From Nonomuraea longispora (GTDB lineage: Bacteria > Actinomycetota > Actinomycetes > Streptosporangiales > Streptosporangiaceae): a DNA stretch of 64,000 bases. Of the stretch, positions 1 to 8,488 are shown piece after piece; within the stretch, counting starts at the first letter, position 1; every line of letters begins with the position of its first letter. The stretch is from contig NZ_SMJZ01000018.1 of NCBI RefSeq assembly GCF_004348345.1, positions 1-64,000 of the forward strand, read 5' to 3'. Below the pieces are notes generated by a model that did no database searches, was not told the origin of the DNA, and worked only from the letters and a program-made list of their open reading frames with translations. The translations under genes and the position numbers were made by a program.

Positions 1-894
1 GGGCGGGGTGGCGGTCGACGCCACCTGCCCGCCGCCCTCATCGCCGCCCTTATCTCCGCCCTTCTCTCCGGGCCCGGCGTCCGACCCCGACCTGCGCAGC
101 AGCCGCATCATGACGGTCTTGGCCGTCGGCCGCCGCTGCGGGTCCTTGGCCAGGCACTGCTCGACCACCTCGCGCAGCGGCCCGTCGAGCGCGCCGAGGT
201 CGGGCTGCTCGTGCAGCACGCGCTGCATCACGGTGTGCGTGCCGTCGGCCCCGAACGGCGCCCGCCCGCAGGAGGCGAAGACCATCGTGGCCGCCCAGGA
301 GAACATGTCGGACGCGGGCCCCACCGGCCGGCCCAGGATCTGCTCCGGGCTCATGTACGCCGGCGTGCCGATCTGCGTGCTGCTCGTCATCTGCACCGGG
401 TCCAGCGTGCGCGCGATGCCGAAGTCGATCACACGGGGCCCGTCGGAGGCCATGATGACGTTGCCCGGCTTGAAGTCGCGGTGCACGACCTGGCCCTCGT
501 GGATGGCGGCCAGCGCCGTGGCCGTGCTGATGGCCAGGCGGTCGAGCGCCGGGCCGCCCCGCGGGCCCTCGTCGCGGACGACGCGGTCCAGTGAGAGCCC
601 CTCGACGTATTCGCTCATGATGTACGGCCGCCCGTGCTCGACGCCGGTGCTCAGCACGTCGGCGGTGCAGAACGACGCCACCCGCTGGGCGACCTGCGCC
701 TCGCGCAGGAACCGTTCGGCGTTCTCCTCGTCGCCCGACTGGTCGGGCCGCAGCCATTTGATGGCCACGTATGCGTTCATGGGCGTCCTGGCGAGGTAGA
801 CGATGCCTTGTCCGCCTTCGCCCAACCTGCCGAGCAGCGGAAGGCCGCTCAGACGCTCGGGATCGCCGGGCACCAGGGGCATGAAGGATGGCAT
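1..894 (-). CDS. Serine/threonine protein kinase, C-terminus off the left edge
   Basis: Hanks-type protein kinase. The frame is open from the ATG at 894 to base 1, so about 298 N-terminal residues are present and the rest lies outside the window. Visible motifs, in order: glycine loop GEGGQG (residues 25-30), ATP-binding Lys46 in VAIKW, catalytic HRD at 138-140 in HRDFKPGN, DFG at 157-159, and the APE-equivalent segment YMSPEQ. The last visible residues, after the kinase fold, are a low-complexity Gly/Asp/Lys linker, as in actinomycete kinases that continue into a transmembrane and extracellular sensor part; that part cannot be seen. An internal Met at residue 5 is an alternative start. The gene reads away from the catabolic island, and nothing links it to its neighbours. 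The kinase assignment is secure; the stimulus is unknown. Confidence 0.93.
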   Translation of the reverse strand, partial: MPSFMPLVPGDPERLSGLPLLGRLGEGGQGIVYLARTPMNAYVAIKWLRPDQSGDEENAERFLREAQVAQRVASFCTADVLSTGVEHGRPYIMSEYVEGLSLDRVVRDEGPRGGPALDRLAISTATALAAIHEGQVVHRDFKPGNVIMASDGPRVIDFGIARTLDPVQMTSSTQIGTPAYMSPEQILGRPVGPASDMFSWAATMVFASCGRAPFGADGTHTVMQRVLHEQPDLGALDGPLREVVEQCLAKDPQRRPTAKTVMMRLLRRSGSDAGPGEKGGDKGGDEGGGQVASTATPP

Positions 895-962
895 GCGGTA
901 ATTGTGTCCCTACGCAGGGGATCAACAGAACCTTACTCACCAGTATGGTTGGGCTGGACTTC

Positions 963-2126
963 TCAGTCGTCGGGGACCGCGGTGGCCGACCACGCCGCGA
1001 CAGCCAGCGTCGCCCCCGTCAGCAGCAGCACCCCCGAGACCCCGCTCACCGCGGCCGCGGCCCCGGACACCGCCGGGATCAGCGTCTGGGCCAGCCGGTT
1101 GCCCGCGATCCGCAGGGACAGCACCGTGCCCTGGGTGCCGGACGGTGTCAGCCGGGTGACCCACACCATCGTCATGGGCTGGCCGAGACCGGCGGCGAAG
1201 CCGTACACGGCGGTGAGCCCGATGAGGACGGCGACGGGCACGGGAAGGGGCAGGCCGCACAACGCCAGCGCCGACACCGCGCACGCCGCCACCGTGAGCT
1301 TCCTGCGGCCGAGCAGCCGCACCAGCGAACCCAGGTTGATGCGCGACGCCATCGTCATGATCGAGCGTGCGGCGAGCATCGCGGTCACCCAGCCGGGGGC
1401 GATGCCCCTGCTGTGCGCGAGAGCCGGCAGGTACGCGAGCGTCACGTCGATCGACGCCAGGATCAGCCCGCTGACCAGCAACGCCCGGTACATGCCCGGG
1501 ATGGCGAGCAGCCGCCGCGCCGGCCAGCGGGTCTCGGACGCGGGCGCCCGCGCGGCGCGGTGATGGCTGCCGAACCCGAACGAGGCCGCCAGCGTCACCA
1601 GGCTCGCAACCCCGCACGCGGCGGCGATCGGCTCCAGCGGCGGCGAGAGGGTGCCGGGCGCCGGCGGCATCAGCAGCAGCAGCGGTCCCACGCCCTGCCC
1701 CAGGGAGGTGATGAAGGTGTAGACGCCGAAGACGGTGTCCATGCCGCGCCGCCGCGCCTGACCCGTCACCGCCGACTGCTCGGCCACCATCGAGAAGATG
1801 ATGCCGATGCCGAGCAGCGCGGTGGCGGCGATGAGCAGCGCGAGGTGCTCGGAGGCGACGAGGGCGACCGCCGAGGCGCCGGTCAGCGCGGCTCCCCCGA
1901 TGACCATGCTGGGCCGCTCCCCCACCCGGTCGACGAGCCGGCCCGTGGCCACCGCGAGGATCAGCGGTGGAAGCGCGAACATGGCCGCGAGCACGGCCAG
2001 CCACACCGACCCGTACCCGAGCTCGATCACCGCGTACGACAACGACGGCCGCAGCCCGTAGCTGATGACCTGGACCAGGATCGCGTGGACCACGAGCAGG
2101 GGCCAGAAGACCCGGCCCGCGGTCAT
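963..2126 (-). CDS. MFS transporter
   Basis: Integral membrane protein of 387 residues with about 12 hydrophobic segments and the loop motif GRLVDRVGERP after the second segment, typical of the major facilitator superfamily. The start at 2126 is fixed by a 4-bp ATGA overlap with the stop of galD, so the two are translationally coupled; a longer in-frame extension upstream is only a shadow of galD. It is the last gene of the gntR-galD-MFS unit. By context it may import the tricarboxylic or aromatic acid degraded by the gal enzymes, or export an intermediate. Substrate and direction are inference. Confidence 0.85.
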   Translation of the reverse strand: MTAGRVFWPLLVVHAILVQVISYGLRPSLSYAVIELGYGSVWLAVLAAMFALPPLILAVATGRLVDRVGERPSMVIGGAALTGASAVALVASEHLALLIAATALLGIGIIFSMVAEQSAVTGQARRRGMDTVFGVYTFITSLGQGVGPLLLLMPPAPGTLSPPLEPIAAACGVASLVTLAASFGFGSHHRAARAPASETRWPARRLLAIPGMYRALLVSGLILASIDVTLAYLPALAHSRGIAPGWVTAMLAARSIMTMASRINLGSLVRLLGRRKLTVAACAVSALALCGLPLPVPVAVLIGLTAVYGFAAGLGQPMTMVWVTRLTPSGTQGTVLSLRIAGNRLAQTLIPAVSGAAAAVSGVSGVLLLTGATLAVAAWSATAVPDD

Positions 2127-3175
2127 CGCGGATAGGCGGTGCCGTCGATGAGTTTGCGCGCGGTGCGTACGACTCCGGTCCTGGTGACGTCGTGCCCGTC
2201 GAGCTCGACCTCGACGTCGAGGTAGCCCGTCGGGTGCTCCACCCGTACCCGCGGGCCGTCGGAGAGCTCCGCGATGCCGCCGACCGCGCTGCCCGGCAGC
2301 CGCAGCGCCGCCGCCACGCTCGCCGCGCCCAGCACGCCGATCGAGGTGTGGCACCGGTGCGGGATGAAGGTCCTGGTGCCGCACGCGCCGCCGGACCGCG
2401 GCGGGGACACCATGGTCAGCTTCGGCACCGTGGTGTCGCTGACGTCGCCCAGCCCCATGCGGCGGCCCGCCTCCAGGCGCAGCGCCTCCAGACGGCGGCG
2501 CAGCGGCGCGTCGTTCTCCAGCTCCTCGGGACTCTCCGCGCCCGTGACGCCGAGCTGGGCCGCGGGCATCACCACGACCGGCATGCCGTTGTCCACGCAG
2601 GTGACGGTGACGCCGTCGACGACCTCGCTGACGTGTCCCGTCGGCAGCAGCGCGCCGCAGGTCGAGCCGGCCGTGCCCTGGAAGTCGAGCACGACGGGCG
2701 CGGCCGTGCCCGGCACCCCCGCGATCGCGACGTCGCCGTCATAGCGGACCTCGCCGCCGGGCGTGCGGACCGTCGCGGCCACGACGCCGCCGGTGTTCGC
2801 CATGGTGATGCGTACGGACGTGGTGTCCTGACCCGCCGCGACCAGGCCACGCTCGATGGCGAACGGCCCGACTCCCGCGAGGATGTTGCCGCAGTTCTGC
2901 TGGTCCGAAACCAGCGCCTGGTCGACGAAGACCTGGAGGAACAGGTAGTCGACCGAGCCGTCGTCCCCCGGCGACACCACGGCCACCTTGCTGGTGAGCG
3001 GATGGGCGCCGCCCAGGCCGTCGATCTGCCGGTCGTCCGGCGAGCCCATGATCCGCAGCAGCAGTTCGTCGCGCTCCTCCCGGTCGCCCGGCAGGTCGTC
3101 CGCGAGGAAGTACAACCCTTTCGACGTGCCCCCGCGCATGATCATGCAGGGGATGCCGGTACGCCCGGTCACCAT
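2123..3175 (-). CDS. galD: 4-oxalomesaconate tautomerase (GalD), PrpF family
   Basis: 350 residues of the PrpF/diaminopimelate-epimerase fold. The N-terminus (IPCMIMRGGTSKG, then GSPD.RQIDGLGGAHPLTSK and QNCGNILAGVGPFAIERGL) closely follows Pseudomonas GalD, which interconverts keto and enol 4-oxalomesaconate. Lys63 (TSK) and Cys95 (NCGN) sit where PrpF proteins carry their active-site Lys/Cys pair; a second conserved Cys is at about 265 (ACGTRTF). The ATG at 3175 has GGAG five bases upstream and overlaps the end of the regulator gene by 7 bp. galB and galC lie 4-5 kb away on the same strand, so the three-step route from 4-oxalomesaconate to pyruvate and oxaloacetate is complete. A methylaconitate-type isomerase is the alternative, but the gal context argues for GalD. 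Confidence 0.88.
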   Translation of the reverse strand: MVTGRTGIPCMIMRGGTSKGLYFLADDLPGDREERDELLLRIMGSPDDRQIDGLGGAHPLTSKVAVVSPGDDGSVDYLFLQVFVDQALVSDQQNCGNILAGVGPFAIERGLVAAGQDTTSVRITMANTGGVVAATVRTPGGEVRYDGDVAIAGVPGTAAPVVLDFQGTAGSTCGALLPTGHVSEVVDGVTVTCVDNGMPVVVMPAAQLGVTGAESPEELENDAPLRRRLEALRLEAGRRMGLGDVSDTTVPKLTMVSPPRSGGACGTRTFIPHRCHTSIGVLGAASVAAALRLPGSAVGGIAELSDGPRVRVEHPTGYLDVEVELDGHDVTRTGVVRTARKLIDGTAYPR

Positions 3176-3810
3176 GGGTCTCCGTTCGACGTCGCGGGCC
3201 GGGTGTTCTCCAGTGCCTCGATGACGCTGCGCAGGTGGCTGCGCATGGCCTTCTCCGCCCTGCCCTCGTCACGGGCGCAGATGGCCTCGATGATCTCCAG
3301 GTGCTGCGGCAGCGACACGGCCGCCCGGCCCGACTGGAGGGCCAGCCGCACCTGATAGCGCGTCAGGTTGCCGCGGATGCGCTCGATGATGTCACCGGCC
3401 GCCGACTGGCCGCTGATCGTCCTGATGAACGCGTGCAGCTCCTTGTTGCAGTTGGAGTATTCGATGAGGTCGCCGGAGGCCTCGTACTGCCGCATCCGCT
3501 GCCCGATGGAGCGCAGCTGGGCCGCCTGACCGTCGGTGACCCTGGCGGCCGCCTTGGCCGCGCAGAGCCCCTCGACGACCATGCGGATCTCGGTGAACTC
3601 GATGGCCTCCGCGAGGGTGATCGCCCGGACCCGCGCACCCCGGTTCGGGATTCGCTCCACCAGACCCTCGCTCACCAGGTCGGCGAGCGCGTTGCGCACG
3701 TGCGACCTGGAGGCGCCGAGTTGGGCGCAGAGATCCGCCTCGATGAGGCGCTGATTCGGTGCCAGATCCCCCGCGAAGATGGCTTCACGAATCCGGTCCA
3801 CTACTTTCAT
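3169..3810 (-). CDS. GntR-family regulator with FCD domain (paralogue 1)
   Basis: 213 residues. An N-terminal winged helix (residues 1-65, GASRSHVRNALADLVSEGLVERIPNRGARVR) is followed by an all-helical FCD ligand domain (about 75-200) of the type that binds organic acids. It is clearly paralogous to the regulator at 13843-14583: both share EADL, EGLVER, NRGARVR, EGLCAAKAA, RLALQ.GR.AVSLP.HL.IIEAIC and VIEAL. It heads the gntR-galD-MFS unit, 88 bp downstream of the preceding gene and behind a hairpin. The start context is poor (no clear Shine-Dalgarno before 3810). The effector may be an intermediate of the gal pathway; that is inference. Confidence 0.9.
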   Translation of the reverse strand: MKVVDRIREAIFAGDLAPNQRLIEADLCAQLGASRSHVRNALADLVSEGLVERIPNRGARVRAITLAEAIEFTEIRMVVEGLCAAKAAARVTDGQAAQLRSIGQRMRQYEASGDLIEYSNCNKELHAFIRTISGQSAAGDIIERIRGNLTRYQVRLALQSGRAAVSLPQHLEIIEAICARDEGRAEKAMRSHLRSVIEALENTRPATSNGDPW

Positions 3811-3850
3811 TGGTCGGACGTCCCCGATCCTGACTCACGTGATCGCTTCG

Positions 3851-3872
3851 CCCGGCGGGACGGCCCGCCGGG
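3851..3872 (-). terminator. Hairpin after the Fbp-type binding-protein gene
   Basis: CCCGGCGGG and CCCGCCGGG form a perfect 9-bp stem with the 4-base loop ACGG, in the 88-bp gap between the binding-protein stop (3899) and the gntR start (3810). There is no U-tract, which is common for actinomycete terminators. It suggests that the operon running from about 10005 ends here and that gntR-galD-MFS has its own promoter. Confidence 0.6.
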
Positions 3873-3898
3873 ACTGCCAGAGCATGGCCACCGGTTCG

Positions 3899-4996
3899 TC
3901 AGCCGGTGTAGCCGAAGATCTGCCGCCACCGCTTCGCGTCCTCCTCGACGTACTTGAGAGAGGTCTCGGCGTCCGTCCGGTAGAGCCAGCCGGAGTCGGC
4001 GGCCGGGAAGGCCTGGTCACCGACCTGCGGGGCGCCGACGTCCGCGCGCACCGGATAGTCGCCCTGCTGTACGGCGATCTTCTGGGCGTCCTTGGACAGC
4101 AGCCAGGCGGCGAACACCTTGGCGGCGTTCGGCGACGGAGCCTGCGAGCCCACGCCCGCGTAGAAGGGGTAGCCGGCCGCGCCCTCCTCGGGAACGGCGA
4201 TCGTCAGCGGCGCCCCGTCGGCGATGGCGCCGACCCCGGTCGCCACCGGCATCGTCGCCACGGACACCTCGCCGCGCGTCAGCGCGTCGGTCTGCCCCGC
4301 GGACGAGTCGAAGATGCGCGGCTTGTTGGCGGCGTACTTCTTCAGGTAGTCGCCGCCGATCTTGTCGAACTGGAACCTGGTGAGCGCGGCGGTGCTGCCG
4401 CCGGCGCCGACCTGGACGATCCCGAGCTTGCCCCGCCACTTCGGGTCCAGCAGGTCCGCCCAGTTCTTCGGCTCCTGCCCCTTGGGCACGACGGCGTTGT
4501 TGAACGCGAACGAGTAGACCCGGTCGAAGCTGGAGAAGTAGAGCCCGTCGTCCTGGATCGCGTCGCCCGCCGCGGTCTTCGCCGCGTTCTGCAGCGGGGT
4601 CTTCTGGAACGTTCCGGCCTTGACGAGGGAGACGATGATGTCCTCCCCCGAGATGCGGATCACGTCGGCGCCGAGCTTCTTCGCGCCGACCTCCGAGAGC
4701 ACACGCTCGGCGAGCTTGTTCGGGGCCAGCCGGATCGTCTCCACCTCGATCCCGGTCGCCTCCGTGAAGGCGTCGGTGACGGCCTTCTCCGAGTGCTCGC
4801 TGCCGCCGGTGTAGAAGACCAGGGAGCCTTCCTCCTTGGCGGCCGAGAACAGCTGCTCGTCGGCGATCAGCTCGCCGCCGACCTCCAGCTTCGCGGCCTC
4901 GCCGGCGCCGCCGCCGGACCCACCGCATCCGGCCAGCGCCAGGACCGCGGCGACGGCTGTCGCAAGGGCTCTGCGACCCGTACGGCCAGCATTCAT
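3899..4996 (-). CDS. ABC transporter substrate-binding lipoprotein, Fbp (ferric-type) family
   Basis: 365 residues. A positively charged signal peptide ends in the lipobox LAGC (Cys24), so this is a membrane-anchored binding protein. The body is a type II periplasmic binding fold of the iron(III)/thiamine/putrescine class (SLVFYTGGS, NNAVVPKGQEPKNWADLLDPKWRGKLGI). GGGAGA lies 5-6 bases before the ATG at 4996. It is the third component of the ABC importer whose permease and ATPase lie just upstream (23-bp gap). Because all its neighbours are gal catabolic genes and no iron gene is near, the ligand is more probably an organic acid, perhaps as a metal chelate, than free iron. That is inference from position. 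Confidence 0.88.
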   Translation of the reverse strand: MNAGRTGRRALATAVAAVLALAGCGGSGGGAGEAAKLEVGGELIADEQLFSAAKEEGSLVFYTGGSEHSEKAVTDAFTEATGIEVETIRLAPNKLAERVLSEVGAKKLGADVIRISGEDIIVSLVKAGTFQKTPLQNAAKTAAGDAIQDDGLYFSSFDRVYSFAFNNAVVPKGQEPKNWADLLDPKWRGKLGIVQVGAGGSTAALTRFQFDKIGGDYLKKYAANKPRIFDSSAGQTDALTRGEVSVATMPVATGVGAIADGAPLTIAVPEEGAAGYPFYAGVGSQAPSPNAAKVFAAWLLSKDAQKIAVQQGDYPVRADVGAPQVGDQAFPAADSGWLYRTDAETSLKYVEEDAKRWRQIFGYTG

Positions 4997-5019
4997 GATG
5001 TCTCCCTACGAGAGTTGGG

Positions 5020-6774
5020 CTATCTCTGCTCGCTGGCGCCGAAACGCCTGGACAAGATGGACAGGGCGAGGATCACCAGGCAGTAGAGCAGGCTCGTGGC
5101 GGCCGCCCGCTGCAGGATCCCGTTGTCGAAGTCGTCGAAGATCACGATGGACAACAACCGCGTGTCCGACGTGAAGAGGAACAGCGGCACCGTCAGCTCC
5201 CGCATCGACAACATCAGCAGCAGCAGGAAGGTCGAGGTGAGACCCACCCGCAGCAGCGGCGCCGTGATGGTGGCGATCGCGCGGGTGCGGGAGGCGCCGT
5301 GCATCACGGCGGAGTCCTCCAGGTCGCGGTCGACCTGGCCGATCGACGAGGCGACGCCGCGGAACCCCTGCGGCATCTGCGCCGCGACGAACGCGATCAC
5401 CATGACGGCGAGCGTCCCGTACACCGGGATCGGCATGATCAGCCACGTCCACAGCAGGCCCAGGCCGAGCACGATCGCCGGGATCGCCAGCGGCAGCATG
5501 GACACGTACTCCAGCGACTGGCGGCCCGGCAGCTTGGTGCGCTGCACCACGTACGCCACCGCGAACGCCAGCAGGGTGCCGAGCAGCGCCGCCGCGAGCG
5601 ACACCACGACGCTGTTGACCGTGGCCCGCTGCGCGATGCTCGAGTCCAGCACGTCGGCGAACGCCTCGACGGTGAACGCGTCCGGCTTGCCGAACGCCCC
5701 GAGCACCGTGCCGATGTACGGCGAGTCGTGCAGCGCGACGAACAGCAGCGCGAGCACGGGAAGCACGGTCGACAGGACGAAGTAGCCGAGCCCGGCCAGC
5801 AGCGCGGGCAGCCGCCACCCGCCGAGGTCGATCCGGCGCGGCTTCATGCCCTTGCCGGAGACGGTGGTGAAGGCACGCCTGGCCAGCATGCGCCGCTGCA
5901 GCGCGGTGACGACCAGCACGACCACCACCAGGGCGATCGCCACCGCGGCCGCCTCGTTGCCGCGCGAAGGCGTCGAGTTCATCAGCCGGTAGATGTAGGT
6001 GGGCAGCGTCTCCACACCGGCGGCCCCGCCGATGATCTGCGACACGGGGAAGTTCTCGACGGTCAGCACGAAGATCAACACGGCCGCGCCGAGGAACGCC
6101 GGGGTGACCAGCGGCAGGGTGACCCGGCGCAGCACCTGGCCGAAGGGCGCCCCGTGCACGTTGGCGGCCTCCTCCAGGTCGGGGTTCATCAGGCTGAGCG
6201 CGCCGTGGACGAGCAGGAACGCGTAGGGCGCGTAGTAGAGCGCGAGCACCACGATCAGGCCGGCGATGTTGTTGATGTCGACGAACGGCGGCAGCCCGAG
6301 GTCGCGCAGCGTGATGTTGGCCAGCCCGGCGTTCTCGCTGCCCAGCACCGACCACGCCAGCGCGCCCACGTACGACGGCAGCAACATCGGCAGCAGGCCC
6401 ACCAGGTAGAGGAACCCGCGCCAGTACACGTTGGTGCGGGCGGTGACGAAGGCCAGGAAACCGCCGATGAGCAGCGCCAGCACGGAAGCGCCCGCGCCCA
6501 CGGCGAGCGAGTTGAGCGCCGCCTTCACCGAGCCCGCGCTCGTCACGTTGACGAAGTTGTCGAAGGTGAGCCCGGTGAGGCCGAAGTTGCCGGGCCGCGG
6601 GGTGTCCGACGCGAACGCCGACAGCACCACCAGGGCAACCGGCGCGAGGATCAGCAGGGCGAGCACGGCGAACAGCACCCCGGGCAGCGTGATCTCACGC
6701 AGCAGGCGCCGGGCGCGTCCGCGCAGCGCGGGCGGCCGGTTCCGTACGGGCTTCTCGGCGGTCTGCGACGTCAT
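5020..6774 (-). CDS. ABC transporter permease, fused double-domain FbpB type
   Basis: 584 residues containing two binding-protein-dependent permease domains in one chain. Each domain has about six membrane segments and an EAA-type cytoplasmic loop (EEAANVHGAPFGQVLRRVTLP near residue 205; EDSAVMHGASRTRAIATIT in the second half). Fused permeases are usual in the Fbp/Sfu family. The start ATG at 6774 shares one base with the stop of the ATPase gene (TGATG), which sets the start and implies coupling. It forms the membrane channel of the importer encoded by 3899-7853. Confidence 0.9.
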   Translation of the reverse strand: MTSQTAEKPVRNRPPALRGRARRLLREITLPGVLFAVLALLILAPVALVVLSAFASDTPRPGNFGLTGLTFDNFVNVTSAGSVKAALNSLAVGAGASVLALLIGGFLAFVTARTNVYWRGFLYLVGLLPMLLPSYVGALAWSVLGSENAGLANITLRDLGLPPFVDINNIAGLIVVLALYYAPYAFLLVHGALSLMNPDLEEAANVHGAPFGQVLRRVTLPLVTPAFLGAAVLIFVLTVENFPVSQIIGGAAGVETLPTYIYRLMNSTPSRGNEAAAVAIALVVVVLVVTALQRRMLARRAFTTVSGKGMKPRRIDLGGWRLPALLAGLGYFVLSTVLPVLALLFVALHDSPYIGTVLGAFGKPDAFTVEAFADVLDSSIAQRATVNSVVVSLAAALLGTLLAFAVAYVVQRTKLPGRQSLEYVSMLPLAIPAIVLGLGLLWTWLIMPIPVYGTLAVMVIAFVAAQMPQGFRGVASSIGQVDRDLEDSAVMHGASRTRAIATITAPLLRVGLTSTFLLLLMLSMRELTVPLFLFTSDTRLLSIVIFDDFDNGILQRAAATSLLYCLVILALSILSRRFGASEQR

Positions 6775-7853
6775 CACGCGGCCACTTCCGCGGGCAGCAC
6801 CCGCATCGCGCCGGCCGGCAGCGACACGGTGACCGCGTCGTTCATGCCGAACGGCCGTCCGGCGGACTTGAGCTGTACGGCGTCCAGTTCCAGCCCGTCG
6901 CCGACCCGGACGCGGTAGGCGACGGTAGAGCCCTGGAACGCGAAGCTGACGATCGTCCCCGGCAGCGTGTTGACGCCGCCCTGGCCGCCCGCGCCGAGCA
7001 GCACGTCCTCGGCCCGGACGCACAGCCGCAGGGTCTCGGCCGGCTCGTACGGCTCGACCTTGAGCTTCTGCCCGGTGGCGGCCAGCTCGACGCAGGTGGC
7101 GTCCCGCGGCGTGACGGGGATGACGTTGTCGACGCCGAGGAACTCCGCGATGGCGGCGCTCTTCGGGTTGGCGTAGATCTCGTGCGGCTCGCCGATCTGC
7201 ACGATGCGGCCCGCCTGCATGAGGGCGATCCGGTCGGCCAGGGCCAGCGCCTCGTCCTGGTCGTGGGTGACGTACAGAGAGGTCAGCCGCAGCCGCAACT
7301 GCAGCTCGCGCAGCTCCATCCTGAGCCGGTGGCGCAGCCGGGCGTCCAGATTGGACAGCGGCTCGTCGAGCAGCAGCACCGACGGCTGCATGGCGAGGCT
7401 GCGGGCCAGGGCGACCCGCTGCATCTGGCCGCCGGACAGCAGGCTGGCCCCGCGGTCGGCGAGGTGGTCGAGGCCGACGAGTTCGAGCGTCTCGTGCACG
7501 GCCTGGTTGATCTCCGCCTTCTTCCTGCCCTTCATCCTGAGTGGGAAGGCCACGTTCTCGAAGACGGTCATGTGCGGCCAGATGGCGTACGACTGGAACA
7601 CCATGCCGACGTTGCGCTTGTTCGGCGCGCGGTTGATGCCCCTGCCGCTGTCGAAGACCGTCTGGTCGCCGATGGTGATGACGGCCGACGCCGGCGTCTC
7701 CAGGCCCGCGATGCAGCGCATGGTACTGGTCTTCCCGCAGCCCGACTGGCCGAGGAGGACCAGAGATTCCCCCTCGTTCACCGTCAGGTCGAGGTCGGAC
7801 ACCGCGACCGCGTCGCCGTATTTCAGGGTGAGCCCGTGGACGTCGACCTTCAT
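6774..7853 (-). CDS. ABC transporter ATPase, FbpC/PotA type
   Basis: 359 residues. Walker A GQSGCGKT at 35-42, Q-loop VFQSYAIWPHMTV, signature LLSGGQMQRVALARSL near 138, Walker B VLLLDEPLSNLD near 160, switch His in YVTHDQDEAL, then a C-terminal TOBE-type regulatory domain (about 240-355). It starts at 7853 with a 4-bp overlap with galC, so the transporter is co-translated with a gal enzyme. This coupling is the best evidence that the importer serves the gal pathway rather than iron supply. Confidence 0.92.
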   Translation of the reverse strand: MKVDVHGLTLKYGDAVAVSDLDLTVNEGESLVLLGQSGCGKTSTMRCIAGLETPASAVITIGDQTVFDSGRGINRAPNKRNVGMVFQSYAIWPHMTVFENVAFPLRMKGRKKAEINQAVHETLELVGLDHLADRGASLLSGGQMQRVALARSLAMQPSVLLLDEPLSNLDARLRHRLRMELRELQLRLRLTSLYVTHDQDEALALADRIALMQAGRIVQIGEPHEIYANPKSAAIAEFLGVDNVIPVTPRDATCVELAATGQKLKVEPYEPAETLRLCVRAEDVLLGAGGQGGVNTLPGTIVSFAFQGSTVAYRVRVGDGLELDAVQLKSAGRPFGMNDAVTVSLPAGAMRVLPAEVAA

Positions 7854-8488
7854 GGTGAGCCCTTCTCGTCGGCCGCCCGGAAGCCGTGCAGGTCGTACGA
7901 GAGCCCGCCCGCGAGGTACTGCTCGCGCGCCTTGGCCTCCTTCGCCTCACGGGCCCGGCCGGCCGCCACCACCTCGTCGATCCGCTGGGCGGGTACGACG
8001 GCCGCGCCGTCCCCGTCCATGAGCACGGCGTCTCCCGGGCGGATCAGCGTGCCCCCGACGACAGCGGGCAGGTCGATCGTGCCCCGGTGCGCCTTGGCCG
8101 CGCCGCGCACCCGGATCCACCGGGCCCAGATCGGCAGGCCGAGCTCGCGCAGCGTGTCCGCGTCGCGCACCGAGGCGTTGATCAGCAGGCCCGCCGCGCC
8201 CTGGGCCTTGAACTGGGTGGCGAGCAGGTCGCCGACCACTGCCACGGGCACCGGGTTGTCCATCGTCAGCACGACGACGTCGCCGGGGCGGGTGCGGGCG
8301 GCGGCCTCGTGCACGGCGCGGTTGTCGGCCGGGCCGCACACAGCGATCCGCGCGGGTCCCGCGACGGCGGTGCCCGGGATCAGCTGGACGAAGTCCTCGT
8401 CGATCAGGCCCTGACGGCCGGACGCCTCGTACACGGTGGCCACGCCGAGGCGGGCCAGTTCGTCGAACCTGCCCTCGCGCCCGCTCAC
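7850..8488 (-). CDS. galC: 4-carboxy-4-hydroxy-2-oxoadipate aldolase (GalC), RraA-like
   Basis: 212 residues of the RraA/HMG-aldolase fold. The pattern GDLLATQFKAQG followed by LLINASVRD (Arg-Asp at about 120) is the class II pyruvate-aldolase signature that binds the divalent metal and pyruvate enolate; a catalytically silent RraA regulator would not sit beside galB. The family cleaves 4-carboxy-4-hydroxy-2-oxoadipate to pyruvate and oxaloacetate and may also decarboxylate oxaloacetate. The GTG start at 8488 lies in a GTGA overlap with the galB stop, and the stop overlaps the next ATPase gene. Longer in-frame extensions upstream are galB shadow. Cleavage of 4-hydroxy-4-methyl-2-oxoglutarate is an equally known activity of this family. 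Confidence 0.87.
   Translation of the reverse strand: MSGREGRFDELARLGVATVYEASGRQGLIDEDFVQLIPGTAVAGPARIAVCGPADNRAVHEAAARTRPGDVVVLTMDNPVPVAVVGDLLATQFKAQGAAGLLINASVRDADTLRELGLPIWARWIRVRGAAKAHRGTIDLPAVVGGTLIRPGDAVLMDGDGAAVVPAQRIDEVVAAGRAREAKEAKAREQYLAGGLSYDLHGFRAADEKGSP

Noticed and set aside
888-6918. Plus-strand open frames opposite the MFS, galD and permease genes (for example 888-2135, 2192-3355, 5299-6918)
   Set aside because: Their translations are low-complexity and rich in Arg, His, Gly and Asp, with no recognisable domain. The minus strand carries the conserved genes.
3899-7853. An iron-uptake locus with Fur/DtxR control
   Set aside because: The transporter is of the ferric class, but no iron-box-like palindrome, siderophore gene or haem gene is visible, and the operon is fused to gal enzymes.
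5020-7950. A 976-codon open frame on the minus strand and other very long frames antisense to or in shadow of the real genes
   Set aside because: In this GC-rich DNA the third-base bias opens alternative frames. The upstream part of this one is Arg/Ala/Gly-rich and overlaps the ATPase gene; only the permease part from 6774 has family motifs.
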